The notes under the pieces are model-generated. The model had not been told where the DNA came from, searched no databases, and saw nothing but the letters and a program-made list of their open reading frames with translations. This document shows positions 13,031 to 24,480 of a DNA stretch of 64,000 nt, in pieces. The number at the start of each line of letters is the position of its first letter. Within the stretch, counting starts at the first letter, position 1. Source of the stretch: Capsicum annuum (taxonomy: Eukaryota; Streptophyta; Magnoliopsida; Solanales; Solanaceae); contig NC_061121.1 of the NCBI RefSeq assembly GCF_002878395.1, positions 41,859,202 through 41,923,201 on the forward strand. The letters are read 5' to 3'. Made by a program: the position numbers and the translations under genes.

Positions 13031-13046
13031 CCCAAGGGGGAGATAT
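13031..13046 (+). promoter_or_regulatory. Polypurine tract of element A
   Basis: CCCAAGGGGGAGATAT ends exactly where the 3' LTR begins, the place where plus-strand synthesis is primed. Confidence 0.85.
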
Positions 13047-16000
13047 TGTAAGACCCCATAAAATCATAAGTCTAAAATTCAGCTCAATAAGCTTTACGAT
13101 CTCTAACACTTAGAATATTTTGCTAAGTTCTTAAGACTTAGTCTCATTTTTATACTTCCAAACTTTGGGGATTTATTTGGTGACCTTTTCGACCTCCGTT
13201 TTTCAATTTTCAAGTTGCGTTACGATCGGTCAAGCTCGTAGTACATCCCGGGTGAGTTTTAGAATTTTTAGAGTAGTTTAAGGGCATGTTTGGTTGCCCT
13301 AACCAGTAGCTAAAGGCGTTTGAGCCGCGGAGCCCTCTTATAGCCTTTGTACCTAGCTTTTTTCAGCATTTCAGGGTCAACTTCAAACGATCATAACTTC
13401 CTGTGTATAATGAACTGGGAGAGTTTCTATATATAAATAGAAAAATCTTTGAGACTTGTTTCTAATTCAATTGGTTTCATCCAATTTGGACATCTAAGTA
13501 AAAAGTTATTATCGATTTACTTCAGCCTATCAGATAGTCAATTATGGACAGATTTGACCTTATTTGTTTCCCTAGGGTATTTTGGTCATCTTCCACCCCT
13601 ATATATACCACAAACACGGGATTAGTGCTTAGTTATAGAAAAATGTAATCTCCTATCTCAAAAACCCTCTCAAGAACAAGGCTAGGGTTTCAATAGAGGA
13701 TCCAAATACAAGGCTCAAATCCAAGAATCTCCCCATCAATCTTTCAAAAATCAAGAACTAAGGTATGCGTTGTGTTGATTTATAGATTTATTTCATCCAT
13801 AAAGCTCAAAAACCCTATTTTACATCATAAAGTATGATGTCTATAATGTTGGGTGTTGGTGATCATGTTGTTGATGTTGGATAATTCCCAAGATGAAATC
13901 TTTATATATTTTTATGAATTCATGATATCATATGAGTTGGAAATAGGTAAATTTGGTTGTTCATGATGTATAATTTGATGATTTCACCTATGCCTAAAAT
14001 GTGCATGCAAGGTGTTTGATAAAATTCCTAAGAAACTAGAAATCATGCAATATAGCTAAATTGTGACTAAGTGAAGGATTCATGATATGCCTTTACGTTC
14101 CAATGACTTCTATGTTGAAAATGTGCCTTGTAAATGTTGTTGGATTGCTCATGAACTAGTCTTATGAGATTATGTTATGTTTACTTATAAATCCTACTTA
14201 TGAACAATATGTATGATAACTATGCAATTCACGTGAACTTCCATAGTATTGGTGTGTTGCCAATATGATTATGCAATGAACATGATATTTATATGGTGCA
14301 AGTACTTCCATGTATATGAAATCCTTTCCATGTAATACATTATTGATAACCATGCTTAATATTAGATCCCTACTTATAATATTATAAATTATGGACTCTA
14401 CTCTTACGATCAAGTCATTCATATGTGTCAGTTTCTTTCCATCAAGTCTTGGGGGTAGTTGTACCCGAAAACTCTAGTTGTGTGCCTAGAGCCATGTCAT
14501 GTTGTCACAATTATCTCAGTCAAGCCATGATCTATAGAACTCAGTCAGTCATGTGACTCAAGAAGTCTCAAAAATCTTATGAACTCAGTTAGTTATCAGG
14601 TAATAGTAGTATTTCATTAGTTAACGGAATTCAGTAAACAAAGTATCAGTCCATTCCTATTCAGTAACTTCAGTACTCTCAGTCAGTCCTTAAATCTCAG
14701 TAGTATTACATCAGCTAACAGAAATCAGTAGCATTTAGTCAGTTAATAGAATTCAGTAGTGTTCCACTAGTCATCAGAACTCAATAAACTCAGTCCATGT
14801 TCAGTTCAGTTAAATAGAACAATCAGTAATAGTTTAGTTAATTCTAGTATGAACTAGGAAATCAGTTTAGTATAATCAGTTCAGTGTGATTCAGTTAGGA
14901 GTAGGATTCAGCACCGAGCGAACCTAAGGATGGGAACTCACCTGCTAGTAGAGGGTGTAATTCGTAGAACCAGTCTTTGCATTCCAGAACTATGTAGCCA
15001 GCATAGGTTGAGACATCAATAACTGTCAGTTGAGGGTAGATGAGTGGCTTAACCTGTCAGATGACGTTTCCCACCGTTCTCATTAGAGTACCTACAAGAT
15101 GAAGGTCACTCACAGCTTATCCTTACCAGTGGCGCGGTATTGACACCCTTCTAATCAGGTAGAGATTAGACCCCAGCTTAGCTATTATAGTGTATTTGGG
15201 GTATGTCGGTTAGATAACTACTTCCCATTGTTTCAGTTTCAGTATCAGTCTCAGTAAAAAAACTCAGATAGTTCTTAAGGATATCAGGACTGTCATATAG
15301 TCAACTTAGATACATTAACTCAGCTAGTTCCATCAGATTTAGGACTGTTAGATACATTCATTCATGCTATAAGTTATCAAAACTCATGTTATCAGATATA
15401 TCAGTTATTAGAATTTAGTTATCATTCATGACATGTTATCAGTAAATATATGTCAGCAGTATTCATACTCAGTAGTCATGTTATCACGAGCTTAATTTCA
15501 GGACTATTATATACGATCAATCAAATCAGTTCTTCATAATTAGAACTATCAGAAACAATCATTCCTTTATCAGAAATATAGTATCAGTCTCCCAGTATTC
15601 AGTAATACAGTATCAGTTCCTCACTTATGAGTGAATTACATATCAATATCAGTAAACTCAGTCATTCAGTATCTCAGCATCAGTAAACTCATGTTGTCAG
15701 TATTCAGACTTAGTAGTCAGTATCACCATGAGTTTAGTTGCAGTTACGTATGTATGTATGTATGTATGTATGTATGTATGTATTCTTACGTTCATATTAG
15801 TTAGCATTGTTCATGCATATAAAACCCTTTGCATTTAGCCTACCTCACTTGTATACTCATTACATTCAGTCGTACTAACGCATTCGCGCTATGGTGTTTT
15901 ATTTGACGCCATAGGTACAGAGGTACGAGTTTCATAGTAGCAGTAGCATTATAGATTTCAGCAGTCAGTGCTCCTCTTCATTCGAGAATAATATTATTAT

Positions 16001-16337
16001 TACTTTATTATAGTATTTTAGATTAGTTTTTCAGTTCATGGATTTAGTTGGAGACATATTCCTTTAACTTCTTATTCAGTTCTGTTAGAGGTTTTCGGAC
16101 TAGATGTCAGATTAGATATTCAGACTTCAGTATTTATGTTTCTTTTTGGTATTGTTATACCATGTTTTTTAGATATGTATCGGTATTGAACCTTATGGCC
16201 TTACAGTTCATGTTTCCGCATATTTTATAAGATATTATGCAGTTTAAAGGTACAGATATCGATCATGGGTTAGCTTATGGTCCTTCAGGGTCATGAGCAC
16301 CATGTGACATATCAGTTCAAAAAATTAAGGCATTATA
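13047..16337 (+). repeat. 3' LTR of element A
   Basis: Matches 6795-9993 over its length. It carries a clear TATA box at 13600-13609, the AGGTATG motif at 13761-13767 and a GTAT microsatellite of about ten units near 15746-15785. It ends GCATTATA instead of GCATTACA. Confidence 0.9.
13600..13609 (+). promoter_or_regulatory. LTR TATA box, element A 3' LTR
   Basis: TATATATACC about 150 bases upstream of the AGGTATG leader motif. The same spacing is kept in element B (TATATAAG at 16365-16372). A core promoter is inferred from motif and position only. Confidence 0.55.
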
Positions 16338-18466
16338 GTTTAAAGGGTCAATTTGCCCTCTCCCTATATAAGCTTCCAAACATGGGATTTATCCCTTATT
16401 CATCCAAAATATTGATATTTTTCTCAAATACTCTCAAGAACTCAAGCTAGGGTTTTCATAGAAGGTCCAATTTCAAGAAGGTTTTACCATCAATCTTTAT
16501 GAAATCATGAACTAAGGTATGCATAGTGTTTATTCATAGACTTCTTTCATCCACGAAGTCTAAGAATCCTTTTTTACTACAAGTTATGAATTTTCTTCAT
16601 GTTTTCATGCTTTGTATGTTCTCTTTCATGTTGATAAATGTGAAATTAGATTCTACTCCATGATTGTTGATAGTTTCTATGTGGGTTTAATTACTATAGA
16701 GATAGATTCATGCAACCCTAAGACTTAAACCCTTGAATGATGAAATTAGAGATGAATCATGATGTTTGATTGTTGTATAATGTTGTTTACAAATACTATG
16801 CCTATTATGTGTATGATTAAATGGCTAGATGAAGGAACAATACCCAACAAGTATGATGTCATGAAATCCCCATATATGTACAAGCTTATGCATATCATAT
16901 GCTTGATAAAGTGCTTCAATATATGAATTATGAATTATTTTGTTGGTCATGTGTTCAAGTAATCCATGCTATGTCAGTTTATTCTCATCGAGTCCTGGGG
17001 GTACTTATGCCCAAACATTTACCTGTGTGCCTAGAGCCATGTTATGTTTTCACGATACTCGTAGTCAATCTATGAACTCTTAGACTTCAGATAGTCTTAT
17101 GACTTAGGAAAAATCTCCATGATATCATGACTCAATTAGTTGTCAGATATCAGTAGTAATCCGTCAGCCATGAAAATTCAGTAACTAATTCCATGCTCAG
17201 TTCAGTTCAGTTCAGTAAATAATGTTCAATGTCCTTTCAGATGGGAGTAGGAATTGGCACCGAGTGAACCCAAGGATGGGGACTCACCTGTTATATGAGG
17301 GTGTGATTCTTAAAAACAATCTTTGCTTTCTAGAACTATGTAGCCAGCATAGGTTGAGACATCGCAGCCTGTTATATGAGGGTAGATGAGATGGCTTAAC
17401 ATGTTATGTGAGGTTCCCATCGTTCTCGCTAGAGTTACTTGTTATATGAGGGTTACTCATATGTTTTTTCTTACCAGTGGTGCAGTATTGACACCCTTCC
17501 AATCAGGGCATAGATTGGACCCCAGCTTAGCTATTGTAGCACCTTTGGGGCATTTTAGTTAGATCCTACTTCTCACAGTTTTATTTTATAGAATCATGGC
17601 TATCAGATACAGTCAATCAGTCTCAGTAATATAACTCTAATAGTTCTTCAGATTTTAGGACTGTCAGAAATAGTCAACTCAGACATAGTACAGAACTCAG
17701 ATAGTTTCATCAGATTCAGGACTATCAGACAAAGTCACCCATGTTATCAGTAGTATATTTAGATACAGTCATTCGTGTTATCAGTTATGTCATGTTATCA
17801 GTATCCAGACTCAGCATTCATGCTACCACATTATCAGTATCATTTTATCACGTTGTCAGTTACAGTTGCGTATTGATGCATGTATTCTCACGTTCATGCT
17901 AGACAGTCAGTTAGCATTATTCATGCATGTGAACCATTAGATATAAACTACCTCACATGTATACTCAGTACATATATACTGACACATTTGCATTATAGTA
18001 CTTTCTTTTTATGTTACACTATAGGTTTAGAGACACGAGTTTTAGATCAACAGTAGATTCCAGATTCAGCAGTCAGAGTAGAAGTGAGTCCTCATCCTTT
18101 GAGGACATAATGATTTTATAATATCTAATTGATTAGCTTATTAGTTGGAGTTAGTTGGGGATATGTCCCATCAACTCCTTATTCAGATTTTTCAGACAGT
18201 AGAGACTTTCAGACAAGATACAAACTAGATACAAACTATTATGTTTTAGACTTCCATTTTATTTTGGGGATTCTATTACCCCACACAGATGTTACGTTAT
18301 TCAGTTATGTTCGTGATTGAACCTTACGGCTTTTTGGTGAATATTTTCGCATTATTATGTTATCTTATGCAATATACAAGTACAGATATCAATCATGGGT
18401 TAACTTTTGGTCCTTCGGAGTCATGAGCACAGTGTAGCATTCCAGTTCAGCAAATGGGTCATTATA
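16338..18466 (+). repeat. LTR of element B, second part (TATA box to 3' end)
   Basis: Continues the B LTR after the insertion of A. It holds a TATA box at 16365-16372, AGGTATG at 16515-16521, four copies of a CTGTTATATGAGGGT-like motif between 17287 and 17453, a TCCAATC/GATTGGA stem at 17498-17519 and CAGT-rich DNA. It ends CATTATA at 18466. Confidence 0.82.
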
Positions 18467-21400
18467 ATTAATTTTTGGAAAGTTTCTCGAAATGCCTAAT
18501 TGCAATTTTCAGGGATAAATTTCAAAATGTTCTGATTGTATGGTTATAGTATAGCGTAGGTTAGTGATAGTAATGTGTTGAAAATACTAAATTTTTTTTG
18601 ATGTATTGTGAACATATTTATGTTTTGTTAATTAACGTATCACTTCTATTTGATTTTTTTTTCATTTTACATAATGATGTTGATTTAAACATTTATATTA
18701 TATGTCAACATTTTATTGTGTATAACTTGCATGTATTAATTTTTTTTATATATTTAAATAATGTATATAACTTCATACATTTTGAAGGTGTATTGGTACT
18801 CCATATGTATACATATTTCGTATACATAACATATATGTACATAACAGTACATCTAAGTTTTTCAAATACATAACAGATTGATATATAAATACATAGTAAC
18901 ACAAGTTTCACTAGTCAAATATGTATGCGATACGAGACATTTGTTAAATGTCCTCATGATAATTAAGTTTGTAAATTAAACATTACAACACAAAAGAACG
19001 ATATTTAAAATTCACTTAAAAATAATATATATGTATGTGGTACGAGAATTTTTGTTAAATGATGGATAACGTATAATACTTACATATATTGTTATATACA
19101 TAGTTGAGGGTAGTGATGTACAGGTTTATTTATACACTATTCTGTTATGTGTATATTGGTATAAATAATTACAATATATAACAAATAGTTTTATTTATAT
19201 TTTCTTATACATAATAAATCTAGTTGTTAATGTCGTCCTGTGATATTGAATTTATGTTGGTTTTGTTAAAAACAACTTTCACAACAAAATAAAATTGAAA
19301 ATAGATCAAACAAAGATGGTAAAGTGAAGAAACTGATATTTATGCCTTCGCAACACTATCCAACTTAAATTGTTAAACAAGATATTATATAAAAGTAGAA
19401 AATGATAATCGAGTGATTAATCAACATAAATAGAAAAAAAATTTAAGTTACTACTCCTTTGTAAAAAAAAATTTACAGGAACGCCTATTGTGACCCTCAT
19501 GCCTGGCCTTCATCGTCCACAATAATTTGTGTTTGATGAAAGACTTTTGCTTGATTTCTTCTTCCTCCATTTCCAAGGTTTTTCAATTGTCATTTATATA
19601 TCGGTGTATCATGGAAAGACATACTGAAATAAACAAACTAAATATAATTATTATATCTAATATTTTATAACATTTTTACTACACATATATCTATAATCTA
19701 TAATATATTAAAGGTGTGAAGCCCCTTAGAAAAGTGATTTGAACTTTTTGCCCTTCAATAAAATACTCCTAAGTAGACAAAATTATCTTTTCACTATTTT
19801 TTTAAAATAATTATTATTAAATTATTATTTAGATACTTCGAATATTAGAAAAAAAAAAGACTCTCATACCTAAAAGGAATTAAATGCACTGTGCAGATTT
19901 TTTAGTTAGGATTGCTACGCAATTTTTTTTAGGGAAAAGCCTATTCGTGGAAACAAAAAAATAAGAACCAAAATTTATTTTAAAAAAACATACGTTTGGC
20001 AAATTTTTTTAGGGAAAAACTTTTGGAACCAAAATTTATACTCTGTATATAACATTAAAAGTGTGAAAGAGTTTTAGAATTTTTGTTTGAATATTTTGCC
20101 CATTAAAAGTCTTTACTTTAAACAAAATGGTAAGTTTATTTTGTAACGTGACTTCTTTAGTTTGTTATGGGAACTAATTTTTTTTTATCAGTTTAGGATG
20201 GTAATTTTATTTTGTAACGTGACTTCTTTAATTTATTATGGGAAACAATGAACTTCTCTTTAATAAGATTTATAATTCTTTGAGTTTTTCTTTGTTTAGG
20301 AGTTTTTCATCTACGACTCTTTAACTAAGGGAAGGTAAAGCGCATGGAGAATGAGGTTTGTTATGGTTTCTTCCTATCTGCTTTGTGTCTTTCACATCAT
20401 TACCATAGCAAGTGTCATAACTTGAAATTGTTTACATAGGATGGTGATTGTTGTAGTAATAATTGCACATCAAAGGAGAATTCAAGCTTTTGTAAAACTA
20501 AAACACAGTTGTCGGAGGAAGATTCTATTCTCGAACACACAACGCATGCGTAGCCATGATCACATGTCATCTACAACTCATCAAAGACACAGATCAAAAC
20601 ACAAGAGATGGCTTATCTCTTGTGCTTATAACAACCGATCTCCTTGCTTGTAGTATTGATATCCAGCAACTCTCTCTTAACTTGTTATTTACTACGACTT
20701 GCCAACCCAACCAGAAAACTACCTGCATCATATTAATTGTAGTGGACGATTTGGAAGGAAGGCCGACTGCTAATTTTGTCTGGTTTGTCATTTTGTTTTT
20801 TAAGTGTCCAAATAACTTTTGATTTGGTTGTTTGAATTATTTAATTGAAGATGGTTTTCTATGAAAGTAAGTCATTTCGTTGGGTAAAAAAGATTTTATA
20901 TATGAGATATATATGTAGGGGAGAGCTGACACTGATGAAAGATTTTTCTTATAATAGTTAATAAGATTAGTTTAGAAAGATTAGTTTAGTTCCCATAGGG
21001 TGGTTGACCAGGTACAACATTTTAATTGCATTTTGTTGTTTGCTTGGTGTGTGTCAACAATATTTTTGGTTGTTCTATTTGAGTTTGGTATGTTAGTTGA
21101 GGGGTTGATAATAGAGTGGATGAATCAGATATGAGGATTGGTCCTTTTGGCTATATTGATCCATTCCTGGCTTACTGTGTTTTGTCATAAAATTGAGTTC
21201 TCGTTTTTTTTTCCATCAAATATAGCACTATTGAATTAGAGTTATTTTCATTATGGCATATCGCCCAGATGTCAATAAAGTTGGAGGAAAGCTATGAAAT
21301 TTTAGTTTAAATTCAAAGGAGGCAAAAAACATTAGGTGATATTTTTTATCTTTCCAAGTGTTGGTGGGTGGAGTTATCGATACTTGTGTCTATGGGAGGT

Positions 21401-23120
21401 ATCAGGTATCGAGAAAATATGCGAGGTGCACGCAAAGTATTTTGGACGCAAAAGAGGTACTGCATGACAAACGTAAAACGGATGATCCATCAACCACTTG
21501 AAACTTATGGTAGTAAAATATTAACGTGCTAACACTAAAATATATGTTTCATTTACATTATTATATTAAAGTGTGAAGAATCTTTGTAAAGTGATTTAAA
21601 CTTTTACACTTCATTAAAAATTTCCGCAATAGATAAAATCATTTAATTTTAAATAATCAAAAGTTACTCGTGTAGTTGAACTAGTGTTGTATATATATAG
21701 TTCGGTTATGTATATATTGGTATAAATATTTACAATACATAACAAGCTATTTTCTATGTGTTTTCATATACATAATAACTCTATATTTTTAATATTGTCA
21801 TATGTTTTGTATATCAACATATACGGATGATATGTATATGTTGTCCCTAATTAAAAATTATTCTACAATAAATATTGTTCTTGAATAATTATGTATATGG
21901 TGTATTGAAAAGAATTAAAAAAATATATACATAGTTGAATTTTGCAAATACACATCTCTGACTACAATTTTTTTCACCTTTCACAAAACGAGAATAAAAA
22001 AATGAAGATATAAATATACATAAACAAAGTCAAGAAAAAGAAAGCATCCATTAAGGAGAGAATATACACAGTAATGAATGGAAGATAAACTAGAAAATAG
22101 AGAAAAAATAAAGGAGAATTAAGGATTAACACATTTTGTTCTTTCTTCATTAAAATAATAGAACACCATTTGTTCTTCCTTCAAAATTCATGTAACAATA
22201 ATAATAGAGAGAGTGACCAATTATTAATAAATAAGAAACTACAACAAGAAGAAGCTATACACACTCTAAAAATTCATACATCAAAAAAGTTTTAAGAAAA
22301 AACAACGAACAAAAAGATTCGTTTTCCTTTATTCTTCGCCAGGGATAGTAGTAGTAACAAAATGGAGGAATTTCTTCATTAACACAAAAATCTACACCCA
22401 TTAGGTTATGCATATCTTGGGATTTATGTTATTTATATGGAATTCCTCAATCTCTAATTCACAATTTCATATATCAACCTCAAACACGAAATATTTCCAA
22501 CAATAATTTCGACACTTTTTGTATCATTCTTATTAAATTTTTGGATTGTCAGACACCTAAATGCCTCCAAAAGAATTGTAATAATCATCTTATTGAATAC
22601 AAAAAATCAAATTTGTTTTTGCAAGAGATGATAAATCAGTGATTAGATTATTTGTGATTTTTATTTTTTAATTAATTTTTTTGTTTATGTATTATCGTTT
22701 TTAAAATTTGAAATAATATAGTTGTTTCACCAATTAAGGGATGTAGAAATATAGTATTAATGTTATTTTGTTAAATGCGTACTAAATAGAAGGAAGATCA
22801 GTTAATTTCCTATTAAAACGCCATAATTAGATTTTCATATGCATAGGGTCTTATGTATATAACAGCTAAATTATGTATATTAATTGGGAGAGAGAATAAA
22901 TTAATTAAGAAGATGGGAAAGAAGGTAAATATATTTAATAGGGGTGAGATTTATGTTATTTATACAGAAAATAATCTAACCCCTTTTCTTAGGAATTCAT
23001 TAGCGAAATTTTCGCTGTAGGTGACTCAAGTCTTAAGAATTGAGTGTTGGTGACAATTACTTTATTATGGATTAAGAATTTGAGAAATTTTGAAAATAAA
23101 TCATAAATTGTTGAATTTAC
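18467..23120. other. AT-rich intergenic DNA, no supportable gene
   Basis: A 4.6-kb AT-rich stretch with only short open frames. What can be seen: a repeated segment (19083-19260 resembling 21665-21830), a short tandem duplication around GTAACGTGACTTCTTTA (20110-20170 and 20200-20245), and three places with ATTAAA plus GTGTGAA near 19710, 20055 and 21565 that resemble Helitron left ends as I remember them. The frame at 20556-20822 has no family I can name. Probably degraded transposon DNA. Confidence 0.5.
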
Positions 23121-23244
23121 ACTTTGATCCATATGTTAGTTAATATAACAGGAAACCGAGGGAAAAATGTGCATTTCTCTCTCTTCTTATTCGTTGTTGT
23201 TTTTTCTCTCTTCACGATTATTGTTGTTCATTGTTGTCACTGCT

Positions 23245-23547
23245 TTATTCACCATCTTCTGCTTCATTATCATCATCTTCTACTTCATTATCATCTTCAT
23301 CTTCTTCTTGCCGACCATTGTTGTTATTGTTACCGCTACTGCTGCTATCTGACCAATTTCTTAGGTTAAATTTTATTTCCTTCATCACTTTCCACTTCGA
23401 CATTAATTCATATGTGACTTTGGTAAGTAAAATTATAATTTTTAGTTGAATTTGTAATCTAGGTACACAGCTACTACTGTATTTTTCAAAAATGGATAGA
23501 ACCCGATCATGCATCCAACATACGTGCCCACAATTTAAACAAATCAC
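23245..23547 (-). other. Acidic low-complexity open frame of unknown nature
   Basis: A 100-codon frame with a Ser-, Asn- and Asp/Glu-rich C-terminus (WSDSSSSGNNNNNG, then alternating E/D). The lower strand here is a GAT/GAA-type simple repeat, so the frame may be fortuitous. It lies just upstream of the 21-bp arrays seen elsewhere with Ulp1-type genes, so a remnant of a transposon exon is possible. I do not recognise it. Confidence 0.2.
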
Positions 23548-23659
23548 TCATCTATTGCATCAGATGAGTAATCTATTACAATCGAAGATTAAAATTTTGG
23601 ATTTAGATTTATGGTTCTATAGTGTCCGCAACATGAATCAAACAAATGGGTAATTTATT

Positions 23660-23806
23660 ACAACATAAGAGTTATCTGTTGCAACGGACTAGTTATCTAT
23701 TGCAACAGACTTATTATCTGTTGTATTAGACTGATTATCTATTGTATCAGACTGATTATCTGTTACAAAGTATGAGTAATCTATTGCAAAAGATGGGTAA
23801 TTTATT
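23660..23806. repeat. 21-bp palindromic repeat array, first
   Basis: Consecutive 21-bp units start at 23660, 23681, 23702 and 23723 and continue to about 23806. Each is a degenerate copy of the palindrome ATCTGTTGCAACAGAT plus a 5-base linker. There is no length drift between units. Confidence 0.85.
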
Positions 23807-24250
23807 TGGAACAACACAAATCAGCCCTGCCACAAACCAAAGAGATAACTAATATGTTTCAACTCTTGCTATTGCTACTGGATTTAAAATTTTTCCTTAC
23901 ATCCAATCGTCAACTTGTTTGTTAAGAAGATAATGGACACAATAAAAATTAAATAAGAATAAAAATGTCAAAGTCAATAAATAGACTAGTCTGTTGCAAC
24001 GGACTAGTTATCAGTTGCAGTAGACTTATTACCTATTGTATCAGACTAATTATCTGTTGCAACAGATGAGTGATCTGTTTGAAACAACACAAATCAGCCC
24101 CTGCCACAAATCCAACTGATAACCAATATGTTTCAACTCTTTCTATTGTTACTGGATTTAAAAATTATTCCTTACGTCCAATCGTTGACATATTTGTTAA
24201 GAAGATAATAGACAATATGAAAATTAAATATGAATTAAAACATCAAAGAC
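23681..24250 (+). repeat. Tandem duplication, about 315-bp unit
   Basis: GCAACGGACT begins copies at 23681 and 23996. Both continue through a stretch of 21-bp units, a CAAATCAGCCC segment and a TGTTTCAACTCTT segment. The exact palindrome ATCTGTTGCAACAGAT is at 24052-24067. A weaker third relative lies near 25870-26020. Confidence 0.8.
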
Positions 24251-24256
24251 GATCTA

Positions 24257-24298
24257 ATTATTATTATTATTTTCTTTATTATTATTATTATTATTATT
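24257..24298 (+). repeat. ATT trinucleotide microsatellite
   Basis: Interrupted ATT repeats. A similar tract (26130-26180) plus a TAGTAT hexanucleotide run (about 26180-26215) precedes the related segment at 26220, so the microsatellite is part of the duplicated unit. Confidence 0.85.
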
Positions 24299-24299
24299 G

Positions 24300-24480
24300 T
24301 CAGCCGGCCAATCTTTAATCAACAACAGCAGGGCCCTCCTCAGCCTGCGGATCTCAAAGAGGATCCGTACTCTCACTGCAGGTCACAGACCGACATCCGG
24401 AGTTCATTCACGACGTTTTACTGAAAAGCAACGTCTCACATTGGATTAGCCATATCTAGAACATACTTAAATTGACAGAA
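24300..24480 (-). pseudogene. Exon-like relic beginning MANP, copy 1
   Basis: On the minus strand, CAGGGCCCTCCTCAGCC and TGGATTAGCCATATC are shared in order and spacing with 26220-26370. Read on the minus strand the unit would start Met-Ala-Asn-Pro at about 24452, but in-frame stops follow at once. I do not recognise the product. Duplication together with microsatellite and flank suggests a transposon-carried gene start. Confidence 0.35.

Larger units (their letters stand above)
9994..13046 (+). mobile_element. Non-coding internal region of element A
   Basis: About 3 kb with only short open frames (67-103 codons) and no recognisable retrotransposon domain on either strand. The frame at 10621-10824 has no family I can name. 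Around 12290-12320 there is a second polypurine-like motif (CCCAAGGGGGAGAT) followed by an LTR-start-like stretch. After 12555 the sequence resembles the pre-polypurine region of element B again, so the 3' half looks assembled from two related element tails. Confidence 0.7.
6795..16337 (+). mobile_element. Element A: full-length non-autonomous LTR retrotransposon
   Basis: Two long direct repeats (6795-9993 and 13047-16337, both starting TGTAAGACCCC) flank a 3.05-kb internal region with a tRNA-Met-type primer site at its left end and a polypurine tract at its right end. Flanking 5-mers are gttaa (6790-6794) and gttta (16338-16342), a target duplication with one mismatch. Removing A rejoins the element B LTR. 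The internal region has no gag, protease, reverse transcriptase or integrase match, so this looks like a large non-autonomous derivative (LARD-like) that needed enzymes from another element. The LTRs differ by many substitutions and by an indel of roughly 85 bases near 13940-14025, so the insertion is not recent. Confidence 0.9.
4842..18466 (+). mobile_element. Element B: Ty3/gypsy retrotransposon, 3' part with nested A
   Basis: It comprises an integrase 3' portion (4842-5987), a 3' untranslated tract with polypurine tract (5988-6333) and one long LTR split into 6334-6794 and 16338-18466 by element A. The missing 5' part presumably lies left of element C, which seems to have inserted into B's pol. 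LTR termini are TGTAATACCC and CATTATA (consensus end in relatives CATTACA). The element must be older than both C and A. Confidence 0.8.

Noticed and set aside
18598..18911. Overlapping open frames on both strands with hydrophobic, Tyr/Ile-rich products
   Set aside because: Composition follows from AT-rich DNA; no domain, no start context, no homologous copy.
20441..20822. Possible small gene with Val/Ile-rich and Cys-containing frames
   Set aside because: Three overlapping frames of similar length on both strands and no recognisable family; not enough to call a gene.
22990..23030. AGCGAAATTTTCGCT near-palindrome as a MITE terminus
   Set aside because: No partner terminus, target duplication or second copy could be found.
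23124..23449. Plus-strand frames rich in Ser, Leu and His
   Set aside because: They translate a TCATCT/TTCATT-type simple repeat in three frames at once, so there is no frame-specific signal.
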